DNA from: Bordetella genomosp. 11
GTDB taxonomy: Bacteria; Pseudomonadota; Gammaproteobacteria; Burkholderiales; Burkholderiaceae_B
Assembly (NCBI RefSeq): GCF_002261215.1
Contig: NZ_NEVS01000004.1
Span: forward strand, 4,526,001 to 4,590,000
Direction of reading: 5' to 3'
DNA length: 64,000 nt
The notes under the pieces are model-generated. The model was not told where the DNA came from. It searched no databases and was given only the letters and a program-made list of their open reading frames with translations. Position numbers and translations under genes: made by a program. Each line of letters begins with the position of its first letter. Within the stretch, counting starts at the first letter, position 1. Positions 37,001 to 44,966 of the stretch are shown here, in pieces.

Positions 37001-39249
37001 AACAGCGTGCCACGTTCGGTGCTTACGGCCATCGTGCTGGCCGACACGTTGATGGTGGAACCGGCTCCGGCCGCAAAGAAGCCGATCTGGTCGCTGCCCC
37101 CCACGAATTGCGGTACCGAACCCGCGGCCACGTTGACCGTGCCGCCGTTCTGCGCGAAGACGCCAATGGCCCCATTGCCGCCCAGGTTGATCGCGCCGCT
37201 CACCGACGCGACGCCCTGCGCGCCATCCACCCAGACGCCGAAGTTGCGCGTACCGCTGGCCGGGTCGGCATTGCCGTTGACATTGATGGTACCGGTGGAT
37301 TCGGCATTCGCGGCGATGCCGGGATCCGCGTTGACCATCACGCCGATGCCATTGACGCCATTGACGTTGATCGTGCCGGCGTTGCGGACGACAGCCCCGG
37401 TACCCGCGGCGCCATTATCGTCAGCGAGCATGCCGATGTTGGCCATGGGCGTGCCGCCGGCCGCGCCGTTGATATCGATGGTGCCGTTGTTCAGCAATAG
37501 CGAATTCAGCGGCGCGGTCGAGAACATGGCGACCGCATTCTGCGCCTGCGAACCCACCACGATCCGGCCGTTGTTGACGGCGGTATCGCCGGTATCCATG
37601 ATGCGCACGCCATAGGTAGGCCCGGCGATTTCCACATCGGGCACGGCATCCGTCGTGGCGTACTGGGCGGCCCGGCCGATATAGATGGTGCCCGTCGCGC
37701 TGTTGGTGAAGGCACTGCCGCCGCTGACGTTCACGCCGACCGCCCTGGCCGTATAGCCCGGATTGACGCCGACGTTGACCATGCCGTTGTTGGTGCCGGC
37801 CGCGCCGTTGGCCAGGCCGATACCGGTGGTGGTGTAGCCGTTGAAGCTCATCCCCGATACGTTGACCACGCCGTTGTTCTCGACGGTGGTGCCGGCCCCG
37901 GTGGCCATGATGCCGGAGCCGGTGTAATAGAACAGGGCATCGGTGGCCGTGTTGGCCTTATCGCCGGCCAGGTAGCCCGCGGACACCACGCCGTTGGCGG
38001 CATTGATGAAATGCGAACCGCTTTCCACCTGGGCGACCTGCTGGATGACGTTGCCGGACAGGATGCCGTGGTTGGTCACGGTGGCGCCATCCGTCGCCTT
38101 GACCGCGCCGGAGGCCCGCACCATGTCCAGCTGCGCGCCCGCGGCGATGGTGGCGCTGCCGCGCGCGCCGCTGGCCAGTATGGCGTAGCGGTCGCCGTTG
38201 GGCACGCGCGTCAGGTCGCCGTCCGATGTGTTGGTCATGTAGGTGACCGGCGTATCCACCGTGGTGAAAGCCTGCGCGAAGGCCGTGTCGTAGGCCAGCT
38301 GCGACGTCAGCACACCGTTCTTCAGCGCGTCCACCAGTACGTTGTTATAGGCCGCGAGCTGCGCCGCATTGGTGACCGCATAGTCCACGCCGTTGAAGTT
38401 GACCGTGCCGGCGTAGGTGGTCACGGGCACCGTCACCGTCAGCCGGCCGTTGGCGTCGGGCGTGGGCAGCCCGGGATCGATGCCCATGTCGATCTGGTTG
38501 CGCGAGCGCCAGACGACACGGCTGTCCGCGTTGCCGCTACCGTCGGCGGAAGTCAGATAGGTCTGCTTGGACACCATCAGGATGGCGTTCGACGACGGCG
38601 AGGCCGTTGGCGTCGCGCCGAGGTTGACGTCCAAGGTACCGCCGCTGTTCTCCACGCGTCCCAGCGAGGCTTTGTAGTACATGTCGCCGTTCACGTCCTC
38701 GAACTGGTTGATCGGCGTGGCCAGGTTCGACTGGTCGGCGATGGCGGCGGAATCGAAGGTCCGGAAGACGACGTTGGTACCCGTGGCGGGATTGCGCGCG
38801 CTGACGGCGACGTTCTGCGGCCCGGTCACCAGCGCACTGGAGCCAAAGGTGCCGGAGATGACGTTTACCGTGTTGGCCGGCACGGTCGTGTTTCCGTTGT
38901 AGCCGGTACCCACGACCGACGTGCCGTGCAGCGTCACGGTCTGGCCGTTGTTCACCACGGCCTCGCCCACGCCGCCGTTGCTGCCCGGCGGGTTGTAGTC
39001 GGCAACCGCGCACTGCCCGCCGGCGGGCGCGGATTGGTCGGGCGTGCCGGTCTTGCAGCTGGATGCCGACGCAAGCGCGGGGACCAGCATGCCGGCGGTC
39101 ACCAGGGATAGCACGGATACGGAGGACAAGGCGCGACGCGCGCGGCTGGATGACGTGGACGCCGATTTGCCGCGCCCACGGGCGATCTCCGAAGTGACGA
39201 TGTATTGCTGCCTGGCCGGGTTCCAGACTGTCTTATGGAACAGATTCAT
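34048..39249 (-). CDS. large ESPR-type autotransporter (type Va secretion)
   Basis: Outer-membrane autotransporter of 1733 residues. The start at the ATG at 39249 gives an extended signal peptide region (MNLFHKTVWNPARQQYIV, SEIARGRGKSAS) and then a hydrophobic core VSVLSLVTAGMLVPALA-SA. The passenger (about residues 75-1440) is a Gly/Ala/Asn/Thr-rich beta-helix with many VNNGTI/VNNATI-type turns, e.g. LLNNGTIDING and VRNNATIQVAHG. The C-terminal 280 residues are the beta-barrel (GFWGRIGGDG, DWTLSRSEDGG, THAGVTATLG) ending YRYSW, with the required terminal aromatic. No protease triad or RGD was seen. Adhesion or biofilm roles are the usual guess for this class. Upstream ATG at 39264 is an alternative start. 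Confidence 0.93.
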   Translation of the reverse strand: MNLFHKTVWNPARQQYIVTSEIARGRGKSASTSSSRARRALSSVSVLSLVTAGMLVPALASASSCKTGTPDQSAPAGGQCAVADYNPPGSNGGVGEAVVNNGQTVTLHGTSVVGTGYNGNTTVPANTVNVISGTFGSSALVTGPQNVAVSARNPATGTNVVFRTFDSAAIADQSNLATPINQFEDVNGDMYYKASLGRVENSGGTLDVNLGATPTASPSSNAILMVSKQTYLTSADGSGNADSRVVWRSRNQIDMGIDPGLPTPDANGRLTVTVPVTTYAGTVNFNGVDYAVTNAAQLAAYNNVLVDALKNGVLTSQLAYDTAFAQAFTTVDTPVTYMTNTSDGDLTRVPNGDRYAILASGARGSATIAAGAQLDMVRASGAVKATDGATVTNHGILSGNVIQQVAQVESGSHFINAANGVVSAGYLAGDKANTATDALFYYTGSGIMATGAGTTVENNGVVNVSGMSFNGYTTTGIGLANGAAGTNNGMVNVGVNPGYTARAVGVNVSGGSAFTNSATGTIYIGRAAQYATTDAVPDVEIAGPTYGVRIMDTGDTAVNNGRIVVGSQAQNAVAMFSTAPLNSLLLNNGTIDINGAAGGTPMANIGMLADDNGAAGTGAVVRNAGTINVNGVNGIGVMVNADPGIAANAESTGTINVNGNADPASGTRNFGVWVDGAQGVASVSGAINLGGNGAIGVFAQNGGTVNVAAGSVPQFVGGSDQIGFFAAGAGSTINVSASTMAVSTERGTLFRVADGARFTGASVAGAFDTTVSGTDARGVVATGVGTTLSTDSSTFRVTGAAGSAGGAVAIVNEGGATGTIDAGTTILLSSAGATAGIVDGQGHDLTGAAWGDLIATTLTNNAAIQSATDGAVGFVARNLGTLVNNNAVTLAGRSSIGVVVGAQGTVRNNATIQVAHGDGALVQGANATLVNNGVIRADDGNAAVHLTGAGASVAFSGTGSIQAQGTADGILLDETAVGGSVVGTAGSIVVTGTGMALDNRAPGGVIALTDTTLTTSGAGSAGISSSGANGDVIVTGGRIDTSAAGAAGIHISSAGTLQLSNATIVTAGDLAPGIMLDSGATAALMGGSVSASGANAAALQVEGPAGAATVNGTLLRSAAGPGVVANAGGTVALSNATVQGGSAAIAVTDTAGTGNTSTITVDGGTLAAQLGHAIDVTGAKANISVRAGTVITAASGTLLNLSNASVVNLDAQGVTLNGDLIADASSTGSVALRNGTRLTGRIDPLSVSIDASSTWNVTASSEVAALSNAGTIAYMAPAGDPTQAGSYKTITANSYVGNNGTIALNTYVAGDGAPSDRLVIDGGSATGTTGLRIANTGGKGARTTGDGINLVAVTGGGTTAPGAFQLAAPVQAGAYQYLLYRGGSTSADDYFLRSALGGPTSPGDTTPAGPAAYRPAVSGYAQMPALNLDYGFSMLGRLHERVGDVYAVEQTQKGNKNGFWGRIGGDGLNADSGDRFSVDQHTFFMQFGKDWTLSRSEDGGSTHAGVTATLGVSSADFKDSKRDLNPTLSDKAGSATTQAQSLGGYYTKYWRDGSYWDSVAQVTHYRNKYDDVYGSGGNQNGFGIALSQEVGKPFTLMPKLAIEPQAQLVYQYLKLDSFNDGVSRVSGNSSNGLRGRLGFRLFAPNVKTEDGAGSGTPYLTFDVLHDFVPPRAVTVGGTSVNSNYGRTWGEVGFGITEAVGKGGQLYANIKLAKNFGGEERKGVFGQVGYRYSW

Positions 39250-39616
39250 ATACGGGCCTGCCATATCTACGGTGGAGGACCTCCGCTTGGCGTAGTGCGG
39301 CGCAAGCGGAGGCGCTGGCCCATGATTCGGCTGAATCGACTCGTAACCAATTGACGATTCGGCCTACGGCGAACAGGCGTCGGGAAGGCGGCTGAGCGCG
39401 CGCCGCATGACTCGGGATGTAGAGAGGGATGAAGGCGGCGCGGCCCGTCCCCGGTGGCAGACCCACCCGGGGCACGCGCATCAGCCAGCGGTCAGGGCAA
39501 ACGCCCTAGGGCATAGGCGAGAGAATGTGCGTCCGCCCTAAGCAAAGCGGTTGGATGCACGTGTGTTGTTGCGGTGTCGCGCCGCAGGCGCGTGGCATGG
39601 CGCTCGCGCGCCCGGG
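39250..39616. other. region upstream of the autotransporter
   Basis: No gene recognised. It should hold the minus-strand autotransporter promoter. GATTCGGC occurs at about 39324 (in the small hairpin GATTC-GGCT-GAATC) and again at about 39356. The stretch 39353-39385 is repeated with one mismatch at 52534-52566 in the chimeric relic. An open frame across 39233-39481 has no family likeness and is not called. Confidence 0.5.
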
Positions 39617-39745
39617 TCAGTCATTGAGCGGGGCTTCGACCGCGCCCGACAGGTGCTCGATGTCTTTGTGAAAGATCAGGGGCAGCCCGGTCAGGCACAG
39701 CAGCAGTATGAAGACCGTGCAGACCAGGCTGCTCCACTTGTGCAC
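39617..39745 (-). pseudogene. remnant of a PepSY-associated transmembrane protein gene
   Basis: After the TonB receptor stop, 42 codons read VHKWSSLVCTVFILLLCL, then TGLPLIFHKDIEHL and a stop. This is the typical first transmembrane helix and following turn of PepSY-TM proteins, which commonly sit just downstream of siderophore-receptor genes and span 370-500 residues. Here only the first helix remains and no further PepSY-like sequence appears in any frame before the autotransporter. A GTG at 39745 could start it, but the fragment is most simply a truncated gene left by a deletion or recombination. Confidence 0.65.
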
Positions 39746-39762
39746 CCAACATCGTGGCCTTC

Positions 39763-41958
39763 TCAGAAGGCGATGCTGGTCGACAACGTGTAGGTGCGCG
39801 GCGAGCCTACGAACAGATAGCCAGCCGTGGCGGTGCCCCAGTAATTCCGGTTGAACAGGTTCTCGACGTTGAAGCGGAAGGTGACGGGGGTGCCGCTGAT
39901 CTTCGTCTCGTAGCGGGCGCCAGCATCGACGCGGGTCCAGCTTGGCACCGACAGGGTGTTGTCGGCGTCGGCGTACGTCCTGCCGGTGTAGATGACGCGG
40001 CCAAGCAGCGTCAGGCCGGGAACGAAGGGGGTATCCCACTCGGCGCCCAGGTTGAACTGCCAGTCGGGGACGCCAACGGCCTGGTTGCCCTGCAGGTCGG
40101 GCGTGGTGGCCTTGTTGATAATGGCGTCGATGTAGCTGATGCCTCCCAAGAGCCGCACGCCCCTGGTGACTTCGCCGGCGAAGCTGGCTTCGACGCCGCG
40201 GTTGCGCTGTTCGCCGAATTCCCCGAAGGTGTTGCCCGAGATGCCGGAGCTGGGGCGCGTCAACTCGAAGAGCGCGACGGTGGCCAGCATATCGTCGTTC
40301 AGGTTGTACTTAACCCCGATTTCCTTCTGCTTGGATTTGAACGGCGACAGGGTCTCGCCCGGGTTGGTGATGGCCGCGCTGGTGGGCGCCGTATCGCCTT
40401 GGGACAGGCCTTCGACGTAGCTGGCGTAGACCGACACGTCAGGCAGGATCTTGAAGACCACACCGGCCAGCGGTGTGATGGCGCTCTTGTCGTAGCGCGG
40501 GCCGCTGGGTTCACCGTTGGCAAAGTTGTAGTTCTGGCCCTGCACGTTCTGGTGGCGCGCGCCCACCGTCAGCTGCAGCCGGTCGTCCACGAATCCCAGG
40601 GTATCGGCCAGCGCATAGCTGGTCAGTTTGGTGCGCTGATAGCGGTTCAAGGGATTGCGGATGCCGGAGATGGACGGCGTGTCGAAGATGTTGCCCGCGT
40701 AGATGTTCGAGGTGCCGGGCGGAAACCCGGTGTAGAAGCCCAGATCGGACTTCTGGTCCAGCATGGTGTAGCCAAGGGCGACCTTGTGGCTGACGGGGCC
40801 GGTGTTGAAGTTGCCGCGCAGGCCGGCTTCAGTGGACTTGCTGTCCACCGTCATCCGTTGCCACCCGCCGAAGAAGGAGTAGTCGCCCTGCGTGTTCTGC
40901 AGCACGGGGTTCGCGGCGAAGGCGTCCCAGTCGAGCTTGCTCTGGCCATAGCCGGCGTAGGCGGTGAGGTTGTCGGTGATGTCGTATTCGACCTTGAAGA
41001 CGCCGGCGGTATTGCGGCCGTCGCTCCAGCCCAGGCCGGGATACGGATTCTTGTTGCTGGGCGCCTCGGGAATCGAATCCAGGTCCGAACCCAGCTGGAA
41101 CTGCCGCACTACGTTGTCGATGCGTTCCTTCTGCCAGGTCAGGTCCAGGGACGATCGCAGTTTTTCACCGCGATAGTCCAGCGCGACCGATCCTAACGCT
41201 TCGCGCGTGGACTGGTCCTTGATGGGCGTGTCGCCATCGCGCAGCATCGCATTCACGCGGATGCCGAACGCATTGTCCGGGCCAAAGCGGCGGCCGACGT
41301 CGGCGTGCACGCCGAAGACGGAATCCGACATGACGGAGCCGGTCACGCGGGTGATGGGGTCGTCGGTGGCGCGCTTGGGCACCAGGTTGACGACGCCGCC
41401 GACGCTGCCGCCCGGCGTCATGCCGAAGAGCGCAGCCGACGGCCCTTTGATGATCTCCACACGTTCCAGGGTTTCAACCGGCGCGCGCCAGTACGGCGTC
41501 AGCCCGAACATGCCGTTGAACGCGAAGTCCGCGGTCGGCACATTGAAGCCGCGGATGGTCAGGTCTTCGTTGATGTTTGAGCGTGCGCTGCTCATGCGGA
41601 CCGACGGATCCATGGTAGCCACGTCGGCGACGGAACGCGCCTGCTCGTTCTGGATGGTCTGGGCGGTATAGCTGGTCACGCTGAAGGGCGTGTCCATGAC
41701 AGACGTGTTGCCCAGGATGCCCATGCGCGCGCCCCCACCGATCAGGCCGCCCGCGATGGGCGCGGGCGCTTCATCCAGGGCGACCGGCGCACCGGTCACC
41801 GTCACGGTGGGCAGGACAGTGATGGCGGTCGGAACCGATGTCTCTGTCTGCGCCGAAACCGACGCGACATAGAGCGCCGCGCTTCCCGCCAGTGCCTGCC
41901 TTACAGCCTTGCCGACGCCCTTCTGCCCGCCATCACGGCCTCGCCCTGCTTTACCCAC
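39763..41958 (-). CDS. TonB-dependent siderophore receptor
   Basis: Outer-membrane receptor of 731 residues that imports an iron chelate using TonB energy. After a signal-like segment (ALAGSAALYVASVSAQ) come a TonB-box-like ITVLPTVTVTGAP, the plug domain (DTPFSVTSYTAQTIQNEQA, NINEDLTIRGFNVP, VEIIKGPSAALFG, GGSVGGVVNLVPKRA) and a 22-strand barrel ending in YTLSTSIAF with a terminal Phe. The wording is that of the ferrichrome/ferrioxamine-type receptors (FhuE/FpvA class), but the siderophore cannot be named. The start appears to be a GTG at 41958. A Fur-box-like sequence at 41995-42012 lies 37 nt upstream, which predicts iron repression. Confidence 0.93.
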   Translation of the reverse strand: MGKAGRGRDGGQKGVGKAVRQALAGSAALYVASVSAQTETSVPTAITVLPTVTVTGAPVALDEAPAPIAGGLIGGGARMGILGNTSVMDTPFSVTSYTAQTIQNEQARSVADVATMDPSVRMSSARSNINEDLTIRGFNVPTADFAFNGMFGLTPYWRAPVETLERVEIIKGPSAALFGMTPGGSVGGVVNLVPKRATDDPITRVTGSVMSDSVFGVHADVGRRFGPDNAFGIRVNAMLRDGDTPIKDQSTREALGSVALDYRGEKLRSSLDLTWQKERIDNVVRQFQLGSDLDSIPEAPSNKNPYPGLGWSDGRNTAGVFKVEYDITDNLTAYAGYGQSKLDWDAFAANPVLQNTQGDYSFFGGWQRMTVDSKSTEAGLRGNFNTGPVSHKVALGYTMLDQKSDLGFYTGFPPGTSNIYAGNIFDTPSISGIRNPLNRYQRTKLTSYALADTLGFVDDRLQLTVGARHQNVQGQNYNFANGEPSGPRYDKSAITPLAGVVFKILPDVSVYASYVEGLSQGDTAPTSAAITNPGETLSPFKSKQKEIGVKYNLNDDMLATVALFELTRPSSGISGNTFGEFGEQRNRGVEASFAGEVTRGVRLLGGISYIDAIINKATTPDLQGNQAVGVPDWQFNLGAEWDTPFVPGLTLLGRVIYTGRTYADADNTLSVPSWTRVDAGARYETKISGTPVTFRFNVENLFNRNYWGTATAGYLFVGSPRTYTLSTSIAF

Positions 41959-42264
41959 AACCCCACCCCGCGTGTTTTTTTGTAAAAACGCGCATGATAA
42001 TCATTCTTATTTGTTTTTGCTACGGGAGGTGTGGCATCCGCGCATCAAGGCTGCTGACAGCATTGGCGCGTATTCGCCTGGGAATCAAGATCGTGCCGTT
42101 GGCGATCGCGATGACAGAACTGGCCGAGGCGCAGGCCCGGCACAGGCGGGTGGCATCGAGAATTGGCTCGCGGATTTCATCGCCAGGTCGTCGCACAATG
42201 TCGCCGCCAAGTCCGGGCATTGTGCGAGTGCATTTCCTTCAGTCCCGGAGGCTTTCGCCAGAAC
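41959..42264. other. intergenic region upstream of the siderophore receptor
   Basis: 306 bases without a supported gene. The left part is AT-rich for this genome: an imperfect inverted repeat of CGCG-T-runs/A-runs at about 41970-41993, then the Fur box. The right part (42020-42264) has open frames on both strands but nothing recognisable; it could be eroded coding sequence at the end of the SDR operon. Confidence 0.45.
41995..42012 (-). promoter_or_regulatory. Fur box
   Basis: TGATAATCATTCTTATTT. The left ten bases match the consensus half GATAATCATT exactly apart from the ends, and the right part is a degenerate second half. It lies directly upstream of the TonB-dependent receptor, where iron-responsive repression is expected. 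Confidence 0.7.
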
Positions 42265-43113
42265 TCACTCCGCGAAGTCGGTGGCTTCGGAGGAGCCTCT
42301 CCACGCGTCCAGATCCCGAGCGACTGCTTTGGCCTTCTCTGCTGCGAGGTCATTGGCGATCCGGCCGGCGAACAGATGCAGGGGCGGCGTCTCGACACTG
42401 GCTGCCTGGATGATCAGAAGTGCCAGCTTGTCCGGGTCCCCCGCTTGATGGCCGTGCAGCGTGTCCAGGTGCAGATCCAGCGACGCCTTCGCCTCCGAAT
42501 AGTCGTCGATCTGCCGCTTTGCCACCGCCAGCGCCCCGCTCGACAGGAAGTCGGTGCGAACCGGGCCCGGATACACCACCGTGGCGCGAATGCCGAGCTC
42601 GGCAACTTCGGCGGCTAGCGACTCCGTCAAACCTGCCAGCGCGAACTTGCTCGCAACGTAGCTGCCCCAGCCGGCATATCCGCCCTGGTAGCCGACAATT
42701 GACGAGATGTTGATGATGTGTCCGCTGCGCTGCCTGCGCAGATGCGGCAACGCGTGCCGCAGTACAGCCACCGGGGCAAAGAAGTTAACGTCGAAATTCT
42801 GACGAAGCTCGCCTTCGGACAGTGCCTCGACCGTTCCCTGCTGCGCATAACCGGCGTTATTCACGACCACGTCGATAGCGCCGAACGTCTGCAGGGACTT
42901 CTCGATAGCATGTCGGATGCTCTGCTCGTTGGTGAGGTCCACTTCTAGCGGAAGGAAGTTGTCGGATGCCTGGCCGAACGCTTCCGTCAGCGAAGCCGCG
43001 GTGCGCGACGTCGCGGCCACGCGGTGGCCTTGTTCAAGCAGATGATGGACGAGCTTCTGGCCGACGCCTTTCGATGCCCCGGTGATAAACCAGGTACGGG
43101 ATGCTGATTCCAT
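42265..43113 (-). CDS. short-chain dehydrogenase/reductase (SDR 1 of a three-gene operon)
   Basis: Classical SDR of 282 residues: TGASKGVGQ cofactor loop at the N-terminus, VNNAGYAQQG, ISSIVGYQGGY with the catalytic Ser, and YVASK with Tyr/Lys. The TSRTA after the second strand suggests NADP(H). It is most similar in style to the widespread oxidoreductases of unknown substrate that are annotated as short-chain dehydrogenases near AraC genes. Third gene of a minus-strand operon after SDRs at 43978 and 43163, 49 nt downstream of the second. Base use is less GC-extreme than the flanking core genes. Confidence 0.88.
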   Translation of the reverse strand: MESASRTWFITGASKGVGQKLVHHLLEQGHRVAATSRTAASLTEAFGQASDNFLPLEVDLTNEQSIRHAIEKSLQTFGAIDVVVNNAGYAQQGTVEALSEGELRQNFDVNFFAPVAVLRHALPHLRRQRSGHIINISSIVGYQGGYAGWGSYVASKFALAGLTESLAAEVAELGIRATVVYPGPVRTDFLSSGALAVAKRQIDDYSEAKASLDLHLDTLHGHQAGDPDKLALLIIQAASVETPPLHLFAGRIANDLAAEKAKAVARDLDAWRGSSEATDFAE

Positions 43114-43162
43114 GATGATAGTCCTTGACTAGCTGAAGCTTGGGTGTGCGATGTCTATGTCT

Positions 43163-43924
43163 TTACGGGAGTGCGACGCTCATGCCGCCGTCGGCCATTA
43201 CCACGGCGCCAACCATGAAGCTGGCCTTTTCCGATGCCAGGAAGGCAATTACCTCCGCAATTTCCTTCGGCTGGGCCGCGCGGCGGATCGGCGCCTTTTT
43301 GCCATGCTCGGCCAGGAATGCCTGACCGTCAGCGTGAATGTGATTGGTGATGTTGGTAATGACGTCGCCCGAGCCGACCGCATTGACGCGAATGCCATGC
43401 TCGATGGCTTCCAGCGACAAGGCGCGCGTCAGCTGCGCCAGCGCGCCCTTTGAGGCCGCATAGGCGGCGATCGTCGGGAATGCCTGATAGCACGCGTACG
43501 AACCCACGTTGACGATAGCGCCGGTCTTTGCCGGCACCATCACGCGCATGGCTTCCCGTGAGAACAGGAAAGCGCCTGTGGAATTGACTGCCTGAATGCT
43601 GTTCCAGTCTTCAAGCGTCATTTCGACGACGGGCTTATTGATGATGATCGCGGCATTGTTGACCAGGATGTCGAGCTTGCCGAACTTATCCATCGCGGCT
43701 GCGACGGCCCGCACGGCGCTTTCCTCGCGCGCCACGTCGGCGATAAGGGGCACGATACCGGGGCGGGCAAGCGCCTCGACATTGGCGCTGCGCCCCACCG
43801 CGATTACATTTGCTCCCTCGGCATAGAGCAGTTCCGTGGTCGCCAGCCCAATGCCGCTAGCCGCGCCGGTAACGATAGCGACTTTTCCAGCGAAGGCCCC
43901 GGTTTCTCGATTGCGTGATGTCAT
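43163..43924 (-). CDS. short-chain dehydrogenase/reductase (SDR 2)
   Basis: Classical SDR of 253 residues with TGAASGIGLA, a NVIAVGRSA second strand, LVNNAAIIINKP, and the active-site Ser/Tyr/Lys in VGSYACYQAFPTIAAYAASKGAL. A C-terminal VGAVVMADGGMSVA is the usual end of the 3-ketoacyl-ACP-reductase-like group. I start at the ATG at 43924; the longer open frame upstream overlaps the neighbour and is not family-like. It begins 53 nt after SDR 3 and precedes SDR 1, so all three are probably one transcript. Confidence 0.9.
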   Translation of the reverse strand: MTSRNRETGAFAGKVAIVTGAASGIGLATTELLYAEGANVIAVGRSANVEALARPGIVPLIADVAREESAVRAVAAAMDKFGKLDILVNNAAIIINKPVVEMTLEDWNSIQAVNSTGAFLFSREAMRVMVPAKTGAIVNVGSYACYQAFPTIAAYAASKGALAQLTRALSLEAIEHGIRVNAVGSGDVITNITNHIHADGQAFLAEHGKKAPIRRAAQPKEIAEVIAFLASEKASFMVGAVVMADGGMSVALP

Positions 43925-43977
43925 GATGGTTTCCCTTAATGGTTTGCCAGATCGATCGAGTAATAGGTGTCCAACTT

Positions 43978-44718
43978 TCAGAACGGGCTTGCGGTAGGGC
44001 GCACGACTATTTCGCTGACGTCGACATCCGCCGGCTGCTCTATGGCGTAGGCGATGGCCCGCGCGATGGCGTCGGGTCTGATGGCGATGCGGCGGAACTC
44101 TTGCATGGCCGACCGCGCGGTGTCGTCGGAAATCGAATCGGCCAGTTCGGACTCCACGACGCCCGGGCAGATCACCGTCACGCGGACCTTGTCGGTCTCC
44201 TGACGCAGCCCATCGGAAATGGCGCGCACGGCAAACTTGGTGGCGCAGTAGACGGCTGCGGTCGGCGTTACGGACAGCCCACCGATGGAGGAAATATTGA
44301 TGATCTGGCCTTGGCCCTGTTGCTCCATGGCGGGCAGGACCGCCGCAATGCCGTGCAGTACGCCCCGGATGTTCACGTCTATCATCCGGTTCCACTCGGT
44401 CACCTTCAGCGCATTCAACCGCGACAGCGGCATCACCCCCGCATTGTTGACAAGCACGTCAATGCGGCCGAACCTATCGAGCGCAAAGCGCGCGAAGGCC
44501 GCGACGTCCTCGCATGAGGTGACGTCGAGTTCGCTGTGGAGGACGATGCCGCCGGCTGACTGCAGCGACTCCGCCAGCTCGACGAGGCGGTCGGTGCGAC
44601 GTGCCCCGATGACAAGCCGATGGCCTTGCGTCGCGAGCAAACGGGCGGCGCCTTCGCCAATGCCGCTGCTTGCGCCGGTGATCAGAATAACTTTGGACGC
44701 GTTGGATGGGATTGCCAT
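43978..44718 (-). CDS. short-chain dehydrogenase/reductase (SDR 3)
   Basis: Classical SDR of 246 residues with TGASSGIGEG, GARRTDRL (NADP-type), VNNAGVMPLS, ISSIGGLSVT and YCATKFAV carrying the Tyr/Lys pair. First gene of the three-SDR operon and divergent from the AraC-type regulator at 44967, the typical arrangement where that regulator controls the dehydrogenases. Substrate unknown; proteins of this wording act on aldehydes, ketones or alcohols. Confidence 0.9.
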   Translation of the reverse strand: MAIPSNASKVILITGASSGIGEGAARLLATQGHRLVIGARRTDRLVELAESLQSAGGIVLHSELDVTSCEDVAAFARFALDRFGRIDVLVNNAGVMPLSRLNALKVTEWNRMIDVNIRGVLHGIAAVLPAMEQQGQGQIINISSIGGLSVTPTAAVYCATKFAVRAISDGLRQETDKVRVTVICPGVVESELADSISDDTARSAMQEFRRIAIRPDAIARAIAYAIEQPADVDVSEIVVRPTASPF

Positions 44719-44966
44719 CTTGCATACTCCTATTGTTGGTCCGAATTGGCCGCCGCGGCCTTACTGCTTTGCGCGGAGGACGACCTTGCCGGAGCCCGGC
44801 CTGTTGAACCGACATGTGTTCATCGGCCGGTGTATGAATGGTAGGAAATACGGCGGCGCAGGCGAATACACGGAGCGATGCCATCGTTGCCTAATCCTAT
44901 TGAAACCGTTGGCGTGTACGGCGGGGATGAATAGAATGCCGTTTGTCGAAATTGCGGGAGAGCGTG

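Noticed and set aside
34255..37615. Long open frames on the plus strand across the autotransporter (e.g. 640 and 726 codons)
   Set aside because: They mirror the repetitive passenger codons; the minus frame has ESPR, signal peptide and barrel, so it is the real gene.
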